Below, piece by piece: positions 29,362 through 41,371 of a stretch of 64,000 bases of DNA. The notes below the pieces were generated by a model. It saw nothing but the letters and a program-made list of their open reading frames with translations, did no database searches and had not been told where the DNA came from. The first letter of the stretch is position 1; each line of letters begins with the position of its first letter. Both the position numbers and the translations under genes were made by a program. The DNA comes from Incurvaria masculella (Eukaryota > Arthropoda > Insecta > Lepidoptera > Incurvariidae): positions 18,735,021-18,799,020 of the forward strand of contig OX335642.1 in NCBI GenBank assembly GCA_946894095.1, written 5' to 3'.

Positions 29362-31661
29362 ATGCGTGGACTCATTGCCATCATTATGTCGCTGTTCGTG
29401 CTGGCCCTTGTAGTGAGTTTGATCTGTTTTTGTGTGTGTTTGAAATCTGTTTCTCCTCCAATACACTGATAATCTAATTAAACTAAAGCTCTTAAGGTGG
29501 CCCAACCCGGCGGGACTAACTCATTCGCGGGCACAGTACAAAACCGTGCTGTTGCGCTCTGGGACCTTCTCTGTTTCAGTGAATAAGATAGGCTCCATGA
29601 TGAGGAAGATGCAACATGTCAACAAAAAAGACAATGTGCATAGTGTATGATTTGTAAGATTTACGAAAATTTTAATTACAAAACGACTTATAGCTAAAAG
29701 TAAACCACGACCGCTGTCGTCAAAAATCTAACAAAAACCAAATAGATTATAAATCTTGATTAAATAAGCTATGTCTGATGACTATTCTTTTTAAGATGTT
29801 ATTACTTTATCATTGCGTATTCCATCTTCAAAGTTATTGTATAAAACGCGCGAAAAACTCGAACTTTCTGACCTCATAACTTAGAAACCAAATACAATTT
29901 TACGATGCCAACGGTCATCAGACATCTAGTTCGATCAAATAAAGCTATTTTGAGCAAAATTTGGGATCTTTGATAATAAATATGGGCGTGATCTTCTTTC
30001 CCCGTTTGTATGGGGAGTTGAGCGGGATGAGCCACCTTAAGACTAAGATGGAAATTTACACAAACACTAGCACAGCGTAACTTCTAGCTCCCGAGTTTAT
30101 TTTTTAGGTTAGGGTTCTCGTCTAGTAAGATGAATGGAAGCGGCGACCGAAAATAAATTTATAATTGTTTACTAGTATCTATTACTTTCGTACACATACA
30201 CGTACACTCATCCCTTTATTTATTTTCTTTCTATAAAATTAGTTTTTCAAATATTTTTTTTTGTAAATGATTTGTTTTGTCCATTGTTAATGTAAAATAC
30301 CTTTAAGGAACTATTTCGTAAGCGAACTGACTGACCGGCCCGAGCATCATTAAAAAGTGGCTACTCTGCTGCTACACGGATAGGATTACTCGTAGAAGTT
30401 CCCATTGATTAGCCAATTTTTCAATTAGCATTGCTCTCATCAGCTAATTTCCATTTTTAAGGACAAATAGCGAAAAGCCCATTTATGTCAAGATGCACTT
30501 TTACTTAAATTTATTTGAAATCGAATTTGTTTTGTATTCACGATATCATTTCATTTCAGGCGATAAATGTCAACGGGCATCCCGGCGGCGGTAAGTAAAG
30601 AAATTAAATTATTTGGATTGTAGATATAATATTGAGCGCCTTGTAGCTCAGGGGCGTGGTGACTTGCTTTTCATGGCAGAAGTATTGGGTACTAAGTTCA
30701 CCCACTTTTTTCTGTGATTTTGGGATCTAAGTTGGATAACAGCATTTCGTCACGAATGTGAGCTGTTCCGTGGTTCGAAATCCATGTAAAAGTGGGTTCC
30801 CTTCCCTACTAGGCGATAGGATTGAGCTCGCTCGGGTTAGCAGTGTCGAATCGGATGAAAAAGATGGTCGAAACGGCAATGGAAATATTGCACAAGTTTT
30901 ATACGCAATTCAATGTAAATGTCATAAAGGAAAAATCCTGACATGGCACCTAATTCCTTTAGGAGTGCTAGTGCTCAGGTGTGTTAGGCTTATAAAATGA
31001 CAGGTATGGTATTAGCCAGCCATGTCGAGTTGTATAAAAAAACCACACCTAAAGTCCTAATATTGGCCCAACGCATCGCACTGGAAGAATCCGCCGAATA
31101 AATTTGGTGTAATGCCAGGCAGGATCTTCTCTCTATGAGCACGGCTACATTGAATTGGATGTAAAACACCGACAGTTTTGTACCGCCACTTCGACCATCT
31201 TTTCATCCATTGCCATTGCCCATTGGTACCAATCCGGGTTGGCTTAACCTTAACACCTAGAATTCCCCACCTAGAAGGGTAAGGATCCTACAGTTTAACG
31301 TGGAATTCGAACCACGATCGACGAATCCGTTAGTCGCTACTTACGACATGCATGGGATGAAATTCAGTGGGGCCACTTGTAGTTTTTTACATACAGCTGA
31401 TGTATACATCCTTTCTCTTTTATAATCCTCCTTTTTTTCACTTTTGCATATTTTTTATGGCTTTATTTCTCTTATTTGTTCATAATTTCAGCGGATGTGT
31501 GAATTGCAAGATTAAAATGAATAGAATAATGTTATTCAAGTGAATATTATAAATTACGAACATTGTTCACAGCGTTAACCAGTGGCGGAGGTGAAAACTC
31601 AGTTATTGAGGCCTTGGGCAAGACTTTGGAACACGCTGTCGGTGACCTCTTGGGTTCTTGA
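29362..31661 (+). CDS. Type B small secreted peptide, three exons
   Basis: Exons 29362-29412, 30560-30590 and 31573-31661 join in frame to 56 residues. Exon 1 encodes MRGLIAIIMSLFVLALV, a signal peptide, then donor GTGAGT. Exon 2, after CATTTCAG, encodes AINVNGHPGG and ends at GTAAGT in phase 1. Exon 3, after TTGTTCACAG, encodes LTSGGGENSVIEALGKTLEH followed by AVGDLLGS and a stop. The C-terminal part could form an amphipathic helix; there is no Cys. The phases, exon sizes and the HPG junction match the type A genes, and both end with a G-D-L-x-G motif, so I infer a common family. An alternative acceptor at 31491 leads to a stop after two codons. Intron 1 holds a TTAA MITE and intron 2 two SINEs. 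Function unknown; secreted peptides of this size include insect antimicrobial and silk-associated factors. Confidence 0.65.
29496..30036 (+). mobile_element. TTAA MITE family 1, copy 2
   Basis: Perfect TTAA on both sides (29492-29495 and 30037-30040) and inverted ends GGTGGCCCAACCCG against CGGGATGAGCCACC. It lies in intron 1 of the type B gene. Confidence 0.88.
30636..31042 (+). mobile_element. SINE in intron 2 of the type B gene
   Basis: tRNA-like head GAGCGCCTTGTAGCTCAGGG, then the SINE body (CATTTCGTCACGAATGTGAG, CCTACTAGGCGATAGG, GATGGTCGAAACGGCAATGG, GACATGGCACCTAATTCC) and an A-rich end. Confidence 0.75.
31043..31345 (-). mobile_element. Second SINE in intron 2, opposite orientation
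   Basis: Minus-strand SINE: TATTGGCCCAACGCATCGCA, GAGCACGGCTACATTGAATTGG, CGACCATCTTTTCATCC, then CAGTTTAACGTGGAATTCGAACCACG near the head. Head truncated. Confidence 0.7.
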
Positions 31662-32795
31662 ATGATGCAATTCACTTTTAAACTCAGACCCCAATACTCG
31701 TAATTAAATATAACTTAACGTTTGTGAACCACATTCGACAAGCAGTTTATAATTCAAATGTTACCAATATGCCTAGGTTTGTACTTGTAATTGTTTGCTT
31801 CTATAAATCATTTTAAAACATCTTTACGTTTTATTGAACCAAATTCCATAGTGGGCCTGTCTGTTGCAAGAATGCATTCCATAAAGCATATTTATGTGTT
31901 GAAGTATTGTGTTCGGCTCATACACAGTTCGTTGTAAACGACACGCTCAAAGTAATGGACTTCAAGGCATTGATTGGTTATAAATATTAAATATACAGGC
32001 TGTGTTCTCAATTAACATCAATGTTTAGTATCAGCAAAAATGTATGGAGAGGATGAAATTGTTCTCACCTATTTTCATGAAATTTAAAAAAAATATTAGT
32101 GTTGTGAGTCAATATTTACGGTTTGATTTATTGATCTACATTTACTACACAGCTGAAATTCTGGAATTTCAGGAAAAAAATGATATTAATAATATTCATA
32201 ATTTATTAATTCGTCAAAGCCACACTTTTTGTGTGGTATTTACAAAAACTAAAATATGGGCCGAGCACGTTCGATAAAATATTTTTAAAAAAAATTGAAG
32301 GCGGTCCCTTCAAAAAAACACACCGGAACTAAAGAGCAAAAAATAATTAATTACTTTTAATTAATGTACGAAAACCTATTTTAATAAATAACTAATTTAG
32401 AACGCGTAGCTCACTTATCAATACACCCACAATAACAACAAGGTGGGTACACACATATTATAAAGCTACATATTTCTTTTATATTATTAGTATACCTGTT
32501 GTGTGCCATAAAATATCACGAACTGAAGACGGCCGATCGAACTAACAAACAATATATTTTACTGCCATAAAAACGCGTACGTATTGTAATACGACTTGTA
32601 TTGTTCACTGTTTACTACCTTCAGGTGCATACATTTTTACATAAAACATTTCCTTGCCTTGTTGTTTCGTTTTCAAAAATAATCTGTGCAATAATCAATC
32701 CGTTACGTTAATACAGTCGTATTCAGAGTGAACTGTCAAATTTTAGTTCGCGGACTAGCACTGGAATAACCATACAAAATGCTATTTAGTCCGGC
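31662..32795. other. Unexplained region downstream of the type B gene
   Basis: AT-rich; no gene or clear repeat. A 77-codon frame at 32044-32277 has no motif. Confidence 0.45.
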
Positions 32796-33063
32796 GACAA
32801 TCGGTGTATTACAGGTAGTCCGACTGAAAGATTCCTGATTCCTGGTTATTATTCGATATAGCCTCCTTTGATCCATAGATAAGAGCTTTTTGGGACGGTG
32901 CTGAGTCTTGCTGGAACGTCCAGCTGTTCATACCGAATTGCTTATGTGCCCATGGTATAAGCGCATCATTTAACACCATTTGCTGGTACACTTGCTGGTT
33001 GACTTGGACGCCCTTCTCAATAAACACGAGTGGAGAGGACTATTTGCGGTCACTGCAGCCCAG

Positions 33064-33404
33064 AGTGGTCAGTCCGAGGTCTCACCTAATTTGGCGTTTA
33101 CGGCATACCGATCGACTGGCGTTTTCAAATGTATGGAGAAATTGAAGAGCGCGCGCAGTGGTCGTTAAGCGAATTAACATTTGCGAGTCCGAGTTTCATT
33201 TGACAGCTTACTCAACGTTGCCGTTTACGCCGACTCCGCGTTTTCATACAAATCGGAAGTCCGAGTTTGACTTTAACAGCTTGAAGAAGTGAAACTATAG
33301 AATATCTAGTAAAAACTTGTATGGAGTTAGACGTTTTTACGGAAAAGGCCAGTCGATCGGTTAGGCGTAAACGCCAATTTAGGTGACAACTGAGATTACC
33401 GGCT
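33064..33404. mobile_element. Foldback MITE family 3, copy 3, inside mariner
   Basis: It starts GTGGTCAGTCCGAGGTCTCA and ends TTAGGTGACAACTGAGATTA, with inverted GATCGACTGGCGTTTTC against the right-arm equivalent. Mariner coding sequence lies on both sides. Confidence 0.8.
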
Positions 33405-33523
33405 CACAGAAGGAGGCGCTTGCTTACGAACGGCAACTGTATCGTCTAAATTCTCGATGGCCTTGCCCTGCAGCGAAACACGATCATTTTGTTTGTTTAC
33501 TTACTATTGAACAGTAACCAAAT

Positions 33524-34187
33524 TTTAATAATAATAATAATAATAGTAATAACCATTTATTGGATGAAGAAGACATAAGTACACAGAAAACAAAAGAACA
33601 GTAAAACATACAATGCAGAGTACATTTCTGAAAAGATAAAAGGGAGAACATAAAAACATATTATAAATGTTAGCTACCTACTGCATGCTTTCCTTCATCC
33701 AATGGGTGATGTTATTGCCTTATGGCAATCTCTTCCACCTCACCCATTAGATATAAGGGCATAGTGGTGGTTTGCAGCGAATAAAAACTAAAATAAAATA
33801 AAACAATAAAATAAAATAAAACATAAAACAATGGCAACCGCAGGCGGGGGTCGAAAGAGAACAGATCACTCTTGCGACAGGTAATGTTCCTTCAAGCGTG
33901 TTTTAAAGATAGAAACACTCTGTGAACGGCGTATGGGCTCAGGCAATGCATTCCAGAGCCGCGGAGCGTGCACAGAGAAAGACCTTGACATAAAGTCGGA
34001 CCTGTGTTCCGGGATCAATAACAGGTTGCTTGATGTTGACCTCAGAGGGACACCATGGCCAGCAAGAAGACTGAACATAGTTCTTATGTATATGGGCGTA
34101 AGAGTAGTAAGAGTTTTATACAGAAAAGTCAAAATGTGTAGATTGCGTCGATCCCGTATTTTGAGCCACTTTAGCTCTTTCCGGTAA
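33524..34187 (-). pseudogene. LINE 3' end (CR1/L2-like C-terminus) with (TAA)n tail, inside mariner
   Basis: The minus strand encodes FRKELKWLKIRDRRNLHILT, TPIYIRTMFSLLAGHGVPLR, then HRSDFMSRSFSVHAPRLWNA, LPEPIRRSQSVSIFKTRLKE and a short end at 33866. This is the typical C-terminal domain of LINE polymerases. The 3' UTR ends at 33524 in a run of ATT units, typical of LINE tails. 5'-truncated. Confidence 0.85.
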
Positions 34188-34639
34188 ACTGAGATAGATA
34201 AAATTCATCAGATAAAACAATATTTTCAAGATCGCCACGTTCATGCAAGGCTTTCAGTGATCGAACTCCTTTTAGCCGGAGTGCTTTCTGCGCTGAAGTA
34301 AGATGCTGTACTTTTTGTATTTCGTAGGGCTTCAGTTTCAGTTCTTTTTATTTCAGTATGCGCCGGATATTTTCTGACTTTTCGCCGATTTTTAAGCACA
34401 CTGGCGAGCATTTCTTTGAATTCGAGTTTCCACCTTTCGAACCATATCACTGATGTTGCTGTTTTCGGACGACCGCCTCCAGGCTGTTTAGCAATGCTCC
34501 CGGTTTGATTTTAACGCTTAATGGTTCGATGCACTAACATTTTGTTCACACGTAAATGACGGAGCCCCCGAACGATGGCTGGTTTTGATTTTCCGGCCAA
34601 ATGCAAAACGATCACATTGTTATGTTTAATATCCATTGC

Positions 34640-35224
34640 GAAAAATTATTATCAAATTCAAATTTGGTCCCGCTTTTTTCGTCCAATTAAAAACACAATG
34701 AAACAAACTGACGTTTAATTAGAATTTGGCGCGTTGTCATTATTATTTTGAAAATATTAGTAGTGTGAAGTTTGTAGCAGTTCGAGTTACTGACCCTGTA
34801 GTAATCGCTTTGACCACAGGATTTCATACATGTATTAACTAACTGCTGGTTAAAATTCAATAAACTCCATAATAAGCATGATTATAATATTTATATCCAC
34901 TACTTCATAAGACTGGGAGTTGTCTCTTGACTGACAGATAACCTTGACTGTCAGTCAAAGGCATTGGTGCAGCCATTTTTATTTAATGATTGTGCTAGTT
35001 AAGTTCCAGTTGCACAAATTAAAACTTTGAGTGGATGCGGCGAAAGAGACCCGGCTTGATCATTTGCAAATATAATTGGGCTCGAGGTCCACAACCGCCC
35101 GATCGAGTGTGGTACCTTCGAGCTTATGAACTGTTACATCCCAACTAAGGATTCAAGGCGAAACCCTGTGTTTAATTTTTTTCTTGCCTCCGAAGCGAAG
35201 CGTACATCCATTTCTGGTTTATTA
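34640..35224. other. Unexplained region
   Basis: AT-rich, no supportable gene; its left edge may include the mariner 5' end. Confidence 0.45.
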
Positions 35225-35225
35225 T

Positions 35226-35560
35226 TTTGAATAATGTAACTTTTTTTTTTATGTGACTGGACATGGATGGCTAATACCACACCTTCTGTCATGGTATTAG
35301 CACAACACACCACATGGGAACTAGGTGCCATGCCAGGACCTTCCTTATATTGCACGGCTACATTGAACTGGATGGCAAAACACGGACAATTTTAATTGCC
35401 GCTTCGACCATCGTTCATCCAATGCGATGGTACCAACCCGGGCGGGATAAACCCTACCACCTAGTAAGTAAGGAAGGGAGACCTACAGTTTTAACGTGGA
35501 ATTCGAACCACGGCCAGCCTCTCTCAACGGTCGAATGGTCACCCATGTTAATAATATGTG
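35226..35560 (-). mobile_element. SINE with 5S-type head remnant
   Basis: Minus-strand SINE from poly-T and GTGACTGGACATGGATGG to GTGGAATTCGAACCACGGCC, AGCCTCTCTCAACGGTCG and GGTCACCCAT. The last words are the same junction as in the 5S-headed SINE at 20829, so the head is 5S-type, cut after about 50 bases. Confidence 0.75.
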
Positions 35561-36755
35561 ATAGGCTTGTTTTCAAAAGGAACCCAACTGGCAAAGCCGT
35601 GCTTTTCCTTCCCACTGCTCCCAACGACGCACGGTTAAAGATCAGCAATGTTATGATGACAATCATATCCTATGTATGATATAATGTGATATGATATATT
35701 AATTGTATTTATTTATTTAAAAATAAATAAATAACATCCTATGTAACAGAAGTCCTCATATAAATATGCAACCGAAACTAAACTTACGAATTCCAAGTAG
35801 CTGCAGTTAGTGAAAACAGGGGTATATGACCTAAGTTAGTGTGACAGGCGTGCTTGTGTAAACAAAAAAACATTTGAATTAATTTTTAACAGTGAATATT
35901 TTGATGTTTTTGGAATCTCCCATTTCAAATTACATTTTAACATGTAAAATTCATACCTTTTTGTAAACCATTTAAAAATCCTTCAGTTTGATATCCCACT
36001 CGATAGGTTTTAAGAAAACAATAATTTGAAAACATATAATTTGGCGCCAAAAATTGGCTATGATTTTTTTTCATAATTTGGTATACATAGTGTCGCTCTC
36101 ACAATCAAGACGAATCTAACGACACCTCTTAAGCTAAGATCCATCAAGCCGTGTAGGCTGCAGGACGTGCCAAAGAAAAAAAATACCCTCCTTCTTGCGC
36201 ACTCGGGTAAAAAGGATATTACATTTCTTTAGAAATAACAAAACGATGTATTCATAAATAAAATATGTTTTAATGGAAAAAACAGTTTTTGGTTGAATTA
36301 TATAATATATTAAATAATATATCATGATTACTTTAATGAACATTATTCATTGTTGCAATTCGAATTTTGCAAAATCAATTTCCGCACAATAGCGGGCACA
36401 GTGGATTCCTCTCTAGGATGACATTATTTTAGAGTTATGTAATTCGCCTTTTCTTCAGTGTGCTTTTTTAAACTAGACTAATTTGAATTTTCAACCGATT
36501 TTTTTTTATTTAAAAATTATATGCAGAAATAGTTTGATTGGTTAAATAAGATGAAAAAACGTTTCTGTTAAAGTCCGGAATGCTTTAAGCTGTGCTAAAT
36601 AGGTGCAGGCGAATAGCAATTGAGCTTGATCAGGTTGGTAACCGAACATCCATCCATTAAAAACACTAAAATGACCGAAAAATCGGTGAACGGACATTAA
36701 AAATACATAAAGTCGAACCTCGTCCATTCGGATCCACAAGTCGGTTAAAAACTAA
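35560..36755. other. Unexplained AT-rich region
   Basis: Small A/T palindrome at about 35705-35737 (TATTTATTTA and inverse). No gene or identifiable repeat otherwise. Confidence 0.45.
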
Positions 36756-36756
36756 A

Positions 36757-36953
36757 TCATTTAGGGGATTGGTTGTTTGTCAATCCTTCGATTAGGCATA
36801 TTAACCCCGGTATTAGAGCTCCAGGGCAGGGAATCCTGGTGCCGCCGGTGCTGCCGGTGCCGCCGGTGCTGCCGGTACCGCCGGTGCTGCCGGTGCCGCC
36901 TGTGCTGCCGGTGCCGCCGGTTCCACTACCGCAACCGGAACAAGGCGGGCTCC
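36757..36953 (-). pseudogene. Type A last exon without upstream exons
   Basis: The minus strand has an acceptor (CGGTTATTCTTTGTCAG) that matches the type A acceptor base for base apart from one change. It is followed by an open exon of 65 codons: SPPCSGCGSG, repeated GGTGST units, then RIPCPGALIPGLICLIEGLT and NNQSPK, stop. It aligns with the type A tail CPPGVIPQLGCAIGGLVGDL. Four Cys are kept. Intron-2 homology continues upstream to about 37065 (TAAATATAGAATTCAACAAT, TTTTGGATAC), then is cut by a SINE exactly where exon 2 should start. Exons 1 and 2 are not found nearby. A truncated paralogue with an unbroken exon. Confidence 0.75.
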
Positions 36954-37065
36954 CTGACAAAGAATAACCGTCAGCATGGATTGTATGTTTTAACATAATT
37001 TGAAATAAGACTCTTCAATTAAATTAAATTATCAGTAAATATAGAATTCAACAATGTTTTGGATA

Positions 37066-37285
37066 CAATACGGTTTCGGTGAGTGGTATGGTGGTAGTGG
37101 TAGGGTTGAGTAGGTGAGGGTTGGTACCATCACATTAGATGAAAAGGTGGCCAAGCAGCGATGAAAAATTGTCCGTGTTTTCCATCTAGCTAGTTGAATG
37201 TAGCTGTGCAATAAAAGGAAGGTCCTGGCATGACACCGAATTCTTATGGGAATGCGGTGTGTTGGGCTTATAATAGGGGAAGTAT
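37066..37285 (+). mobile_element. SINE fragment truncating the type A paralogue
   Basis: It holds GGTAGGGTTGAGTAGG, GGTTGGTACCATCACATTAG, GATGAAAAATTGTCCGTGTT, GGTCCTGGCATGACACC and GGTGTGTTGGGCTTATAA in SINE order. The head is missing and it starts within the intron. Confidence 0.7.
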
Positions 37286-37616
37286 TTTTTAAATCAAAAA
37301 CATTTAACCCAACTATGTCACCCATCTGAAAACGTAAGTGATAAACTCCGTAAATGTATTTGGTTTATCCGAGAGCAGTCCATTGATTGTCTTGTTACAA
37401 ACAATGCTTGTGCCTAGTGCTTATCCTCTTTGCCTTTTTGTGTGATGCTTATTAGCCTCCAAATTTTATGAAAAACATCATAATAAGAACCTTTTTAAAA
37501 ACAAGATTTTATATAAAATAAAATAAACTTTAAATAAAATCAAAACCATCCTAGTTTAACATTTTACAATGTATGTATATAATATAAAAGCTTGTCGCGA
37601 TCTTAAGGTGGCCCAA

Positions 37617-38148
37617 CCCGCTCATTTCCCCATACAAAAGGGGAAAGAAGATCACGCCTATATTTCTTGTCAGAGATCCAAAATTTTGCTCAATATAGCT
37701 TTATTTGATTGAACTAGATGTCTGATGACCATTGGCATTGTAAAATTGTGTTTGGTTTCAAAGTTATAACGTCCGAAAGTTCGGATTTTTCGCGCGTTTT
37801 GTACAATAACTTTGGAGTTGGATTACGCAATGATAAAGTAAGAACATCTTAAAAAGATTAGTCATCAGACATAGCTTATTTAATCAAAATTTATAATCGA
37901 TTTGGTTTTTGTTAGATTTTTGACTACAGCGGTCGTGGTTTACTTTTAGCTATAAGTCGTTTTGAAATTAAAATTTTCGTAAATCTTACCAAATCATACA
38001 CTATGCACATTGTCTTTTTTGTGGACAGGTTGCATCTTCCTCATAACGGAGCCTGTCTTATTCTTAGAAACAGAGAAGGTCCCAGAGCGCAACAGCACGG
38101 TTTTGTACCGTGCCCGCAAATGAGTTGAGGCCGCCGGGTTGGGCCACC
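37617..38148 (-). mobile_element. TTAA MITE family 1, copy 3
   Basis: TTAA at 37613-37616 and 38149-38152; ends GGTGGCCCAACCCG and GGGTTGGGCCACC. Reverse orientation relative to the copy at 29496. Confidence 0.88.
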
Positions 38149-38520
38149 TTAAGCTGTTTAAATTAATTTTATGGAATACAAATGTATTTATTTTTTCACA
38201 CAGAATTATTCCTTTTTTATATTCAAACGGTCACACATGCAAATTATTAAATTTAAAAAAATCAAGCTGAATAAATAGATCCGAAAAAATTACTTAATAA
38301 CAAAATAAATATAATAATTATTATTTTTCTTTATAATTATAATTATTTTTACACGGACAATTCCGCACATAGCTAATAGATGAAATACATATCAATCAAA
38401 TAAAACGTGAATTAACGAAGTAACGAAAGAAAGGAAAAAGAAATTAAATTAAAAAATAATATGTTTATAGTATGTAAGATAAAAATAATGCATTTACTAA
38501 AAACAATCCGTTTTTTATCT

Positions 38521-38690
38521 GAGTGGTCAGTCTGAGTTCTCACCTAAATTGGCGTTTACGGCAAACCGATCGACTGGCGTTTTCTCCAAACTCCATACAA
38601 GTTTTTACTAGATATTCTGTGGTTTTACTTCTCGAAGCTGTCAAAGTCAAACGCGGACTTCCGATTTGTATGAAAACGCGGAATGGAAAC
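38521..38690. mobile_element. Half copy of foldback MITE family 3
   Basis: GTGGTCAGTCTGAGTTCTCA, CGATCGACTGGCGTTTTC, TTACTAGATATTCTG and ACGCGGACTTCCGATTTGTA as in the complete copies, ending abruptly near 38690. Confidence 0.75.
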
Positions 38691-40086
38691 ATTAATTATT
38701 TTAAACTCCACAACACACAACATAAATTATTCTACATAGTTAAACATAATCTTTTATAGGCCTGAGATAGAAAGCTAGAGCCATACGGGCTCCTTAAATA
38801 TTTGCTTCGTCCTGTTTGCTTCCTCCCGATTTTTTTCCCGGTTGATGAGTGCATGACTCCAGCCTGAAGACGCTCCCAGCCGCCGACTCGAAGACGACCG
38901 AGCGAACGCCGAGGAACAGCGTGCTTTTGAAGCTCAGCACCCAGCATCGGAGGGTAGCGCGTTCCAAACTCGATGGCATCCCACAACAACATATTAGACT
39001 AAGTCTTACGAGTCCTTTGTCTATTTACTAAGATGATACTACTTCATAGAATACATGTACTTACGTAAAATTATTCAATTTATTGAACTAATATGATAAA
39101 CCTAATCAGGTACGGACGATGGCACATAAGCCAAAATGTTAAAAATAAATCAATTAATAATATTGAATTAAATAAAATTAGGTCTATTTCACTAGAATAT
39201 TATTTAAAGTTAAGGATGAAATCAAAGGAAAATATACTTATGTTATGTTATCTAGAGTTATTACTAGAGTTATAATTAAAAAATATGTATGATTATAGCT
39301 ATGGTACAAACATAATTATTATAAGTACAAAAATCATCCATGGATGACAACCAAATTAGGATAATATTATGCTAAAGAAAGGTAATACAAAGAGTGAAAA
39401 AGATATTTAATAAATGAGATGATACCTTTCATTTCGAACATTCTGAATGCAATATTATTGGATACGCAGGTTTTCGCCTACACCTGGGTGTGCTACCGAA
39501 GTTATCTATGTTTTCTTCAGAGAAAACTAAATATGAATATGAACATAATTGAATCAATATATCTATACATTTCAGTCAGATGAAATTAGATAAAATAGAC
39601 CCTAGTACGTTGCAAATTCTAACCGGAAGTTACCGCACATCGACCCCATCGTTATTTACTCCAAGAATAAAATGCTCTGAGTAGACCATGAAATTAAAAT
39701 AATTCAACAATTCTACAAACTTATATACTTGAGACCCTTATCGTACACACAAACTTAATCAGTAAAAATAATAGGCAATCAAATAAAATTATAATATATT
39801 CCTAACAGGAACAGATTCAAAATAATTACTAGCCTAGATTTATTCGCATTCAGAATTATTCCAAATATGTCACGGTTAAGACCAAATGGATATTTTTGAA
39901 TTTTGGGAAAACGACTCTTTACTTGACCCTACCCTATTATACTAAAGTAAAATAATATAAGTACATACTACGAGTGCGGTGATTGTACAACAAAATAAAG
40001 ATCTAACTACTAATATATGCACATGACATATTATTAGAATCAAGGCATGGTAAAAATAGGTTCAAAAAAAGGATTATTGGTATCAG
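38691..40086. other. Region between MITE and gypsy integrase; possible gypsy 3' end
   Basis: Contains a GC-rich patch (38860-38990) and otherwise AT-rich DNA. A gypsy 3' LTR would be expected here, but I found no sequence matching the other end of the element (48700-49200). The LTR is either absent or not recognisable by eye. Confidence 0.35.
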
Positions 40087-40742
40087 TTACGCACGAATGT
40101 AAAAAGGTTTCAGTCTATTAATGTGAATATTTTGTTCGAATTTCAGCTTTTCATTTAGACTTTTTATTTTATAATTCACTGAAGATAATCGAGCTGTGAT
40201 TCTATAAGGACCTTCGTACATGCGTGCCAGTTTGGTCTTTTTCCCAATGATTTTACATGGGTTCTGAATTGTCCCGGTTCAAAAAGCATCGACTGTCTTT
40301 TGCTATCAAAGGTTTTCTTCTGTGCCTTCTGACTTTTTGTGATATTTGCCTTAGCTTGTTGTTTTAACTTTTCGATAAATTCAATTTTCTCTGTTAATGT
40401 TAATTTTGAAGCATTACTCGAAAAATCAGATGGGAATAGGGGTTGACGACCATAGACGAGCAAGAAAGGGGAAATATGTGTTGAAGATTGATCAGCGGTA
40501 TTGTAGGCAAACGTTACCAAAGGTACATATATATCCCAGTCTCGCTGATCCTGTCTTACATACATCGAGAGTGCCTGTACCAGGGTACCATTAAAACGCT
40601 CGCAAAGGCCATTTCCTTGTGGATGGAAAGCCGTAGTCAAAATAGAATGCGAATTCAACAATTCGAGTACGTTCTTGACTAACTTTGAGGTGAAAACGGA
40701 GCCTCTATCTGATATTATCTCCTTTACTACTCCATGCCTACA
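40087..40742 (-). pseudogene. Gypsy integrase, C-terminal part
   Basis: The frame contains ISDRGSVF (second catalytic Asp) and TTAFHPQGNGLCERFNGTLV (catalytic Glu in the C-E-R-F-N block). The following GPY-type domain includes KLARMYEGPYRI. A frameshift near 40275 moves the last 60 codons to another frame, which runs to the stop at 40087. It is cut from the N-terminal part by the foldback at 40745-41369. Confidence 0.85.
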
Positions 40743-40744
40743 TA

Positions 40745-41369
40745 AAGAAAATTAACAAAAAAAATAACCGACTATAAAAAAAAGCACTAAAAATTAAAAA
40801 AATATTTTCATTTTTGTAGTTACGATTTCTGTTATTTTTTGAGTCGGCGTCAGCCGGGCACGCGCTGCGCCAATCAAGAGAACCTAACCTAACCTAACCT
40901 AACCTAACCTTGGCTGACACCGACTCAAAAAATAACAGAAATCGTAACTACAAAAATGGAAATGATTTTTTACTTTTCAGTGCTTTTTCTTTGAAGTCGG
41001 TTATTTTTTTTTGTTATTTTTTTTTATTTGTTTATTTTTAGTGAATCTGAAGTACACTTACTAATTTGTACACGTCCTTTCCAATAAAAAAAGAATCACC
41101 GAAATCGGTTGGCGTTATATTGAGTTATTCGTCCATTTGTCGCACACATCTTAATACAAATTTAAGATTTTTATGATTTTCTCATGGACATCATTGTCAG
41201 AACTTAACCAAATTAAAATGGGACCACTTGGGAAGCACTAGCTATCATTTAAAAAAATAATCATCAAAATCGGTTCACCCAGGCAAAAGTTATGAGGTAA
41301 CAAACACAAAAAAAAAAAAACATCCAGACCAATTGATAACCTCCTCCTTTTTTTGAAGTCGGTTAAAAA
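40745..41369. mobile_element. TTAGG-bearing foldback inserted in gypsy integrase
   Basis: The same family as 26537-27242: ends carry TTAACCGACTTCAAAAAAAG, and the inner foldback (ACTCAAAAAATAACAGAAAT and inverse) has six AACCT units in its loop (40881-40910). TA is present on both sides (40743-40744 and 41370-41371) and joining the flanks restores an open integrase frame, which fits a 2-bp TA duplication. Confidence 0.82.
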
Positions 41370-41371
41370 TA

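Larger units (their letters stand above)
32800..34636 (-). pseudogene. mariner transposase relic split by two later insertions
   Basis: The N-terminus starts at 34636 (MDIKHNNVIVLHLAGKSKPA, then IVRGLRHLRVNKMLVHRTIKR), a helix-turn-helix DNA-binding region. It runs with frameshifts to 34188 (ALHERGDLENIVLSDE-like). A LINE 3' end occupies 33524-34187. The catalytic part resumes at 33523-33405 (NDRVSLQGKAIENLDD) and, after a foldback MITE (33064-33404), continues to about 32809 with GVQVNQQVYQQMVLN and WTFQQDSAPSQKA. The F-Q-Q-D-S-A-P block carries the third-region catalytic Asp. Many frameshifts and stops make it inactive. Confidence 0.85.

Noticed and set aside
31491..31500. Alternative acceptor for type B exon 3 (TTTCAG followed by CGGATG)
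   Set aside because: It would end the protein after two codons; the acceptor at 31572 gives an in-frame exon ending in G-D-L-L-G, matching type A.
33540..33560. Possible CRISPR-like or satellite array
   Set aside because: The TAA/ATT run is the tail of a LINE. No direct repeats with unique spacers exist anywhere in the window, and the DNA is eukaryotic.
36773..36998. Pro/Val- and Cys/Arg-rich plus-strand frames
   Set aside because: Shadows of the type A last exon on the minus strand.
38732..39031. Overlapping frames in a GC-rich patch on both strands
   Set aside because: Open in three frames over the same bases, with no motif; more likely a regulatory part of an LTR or other repeat.
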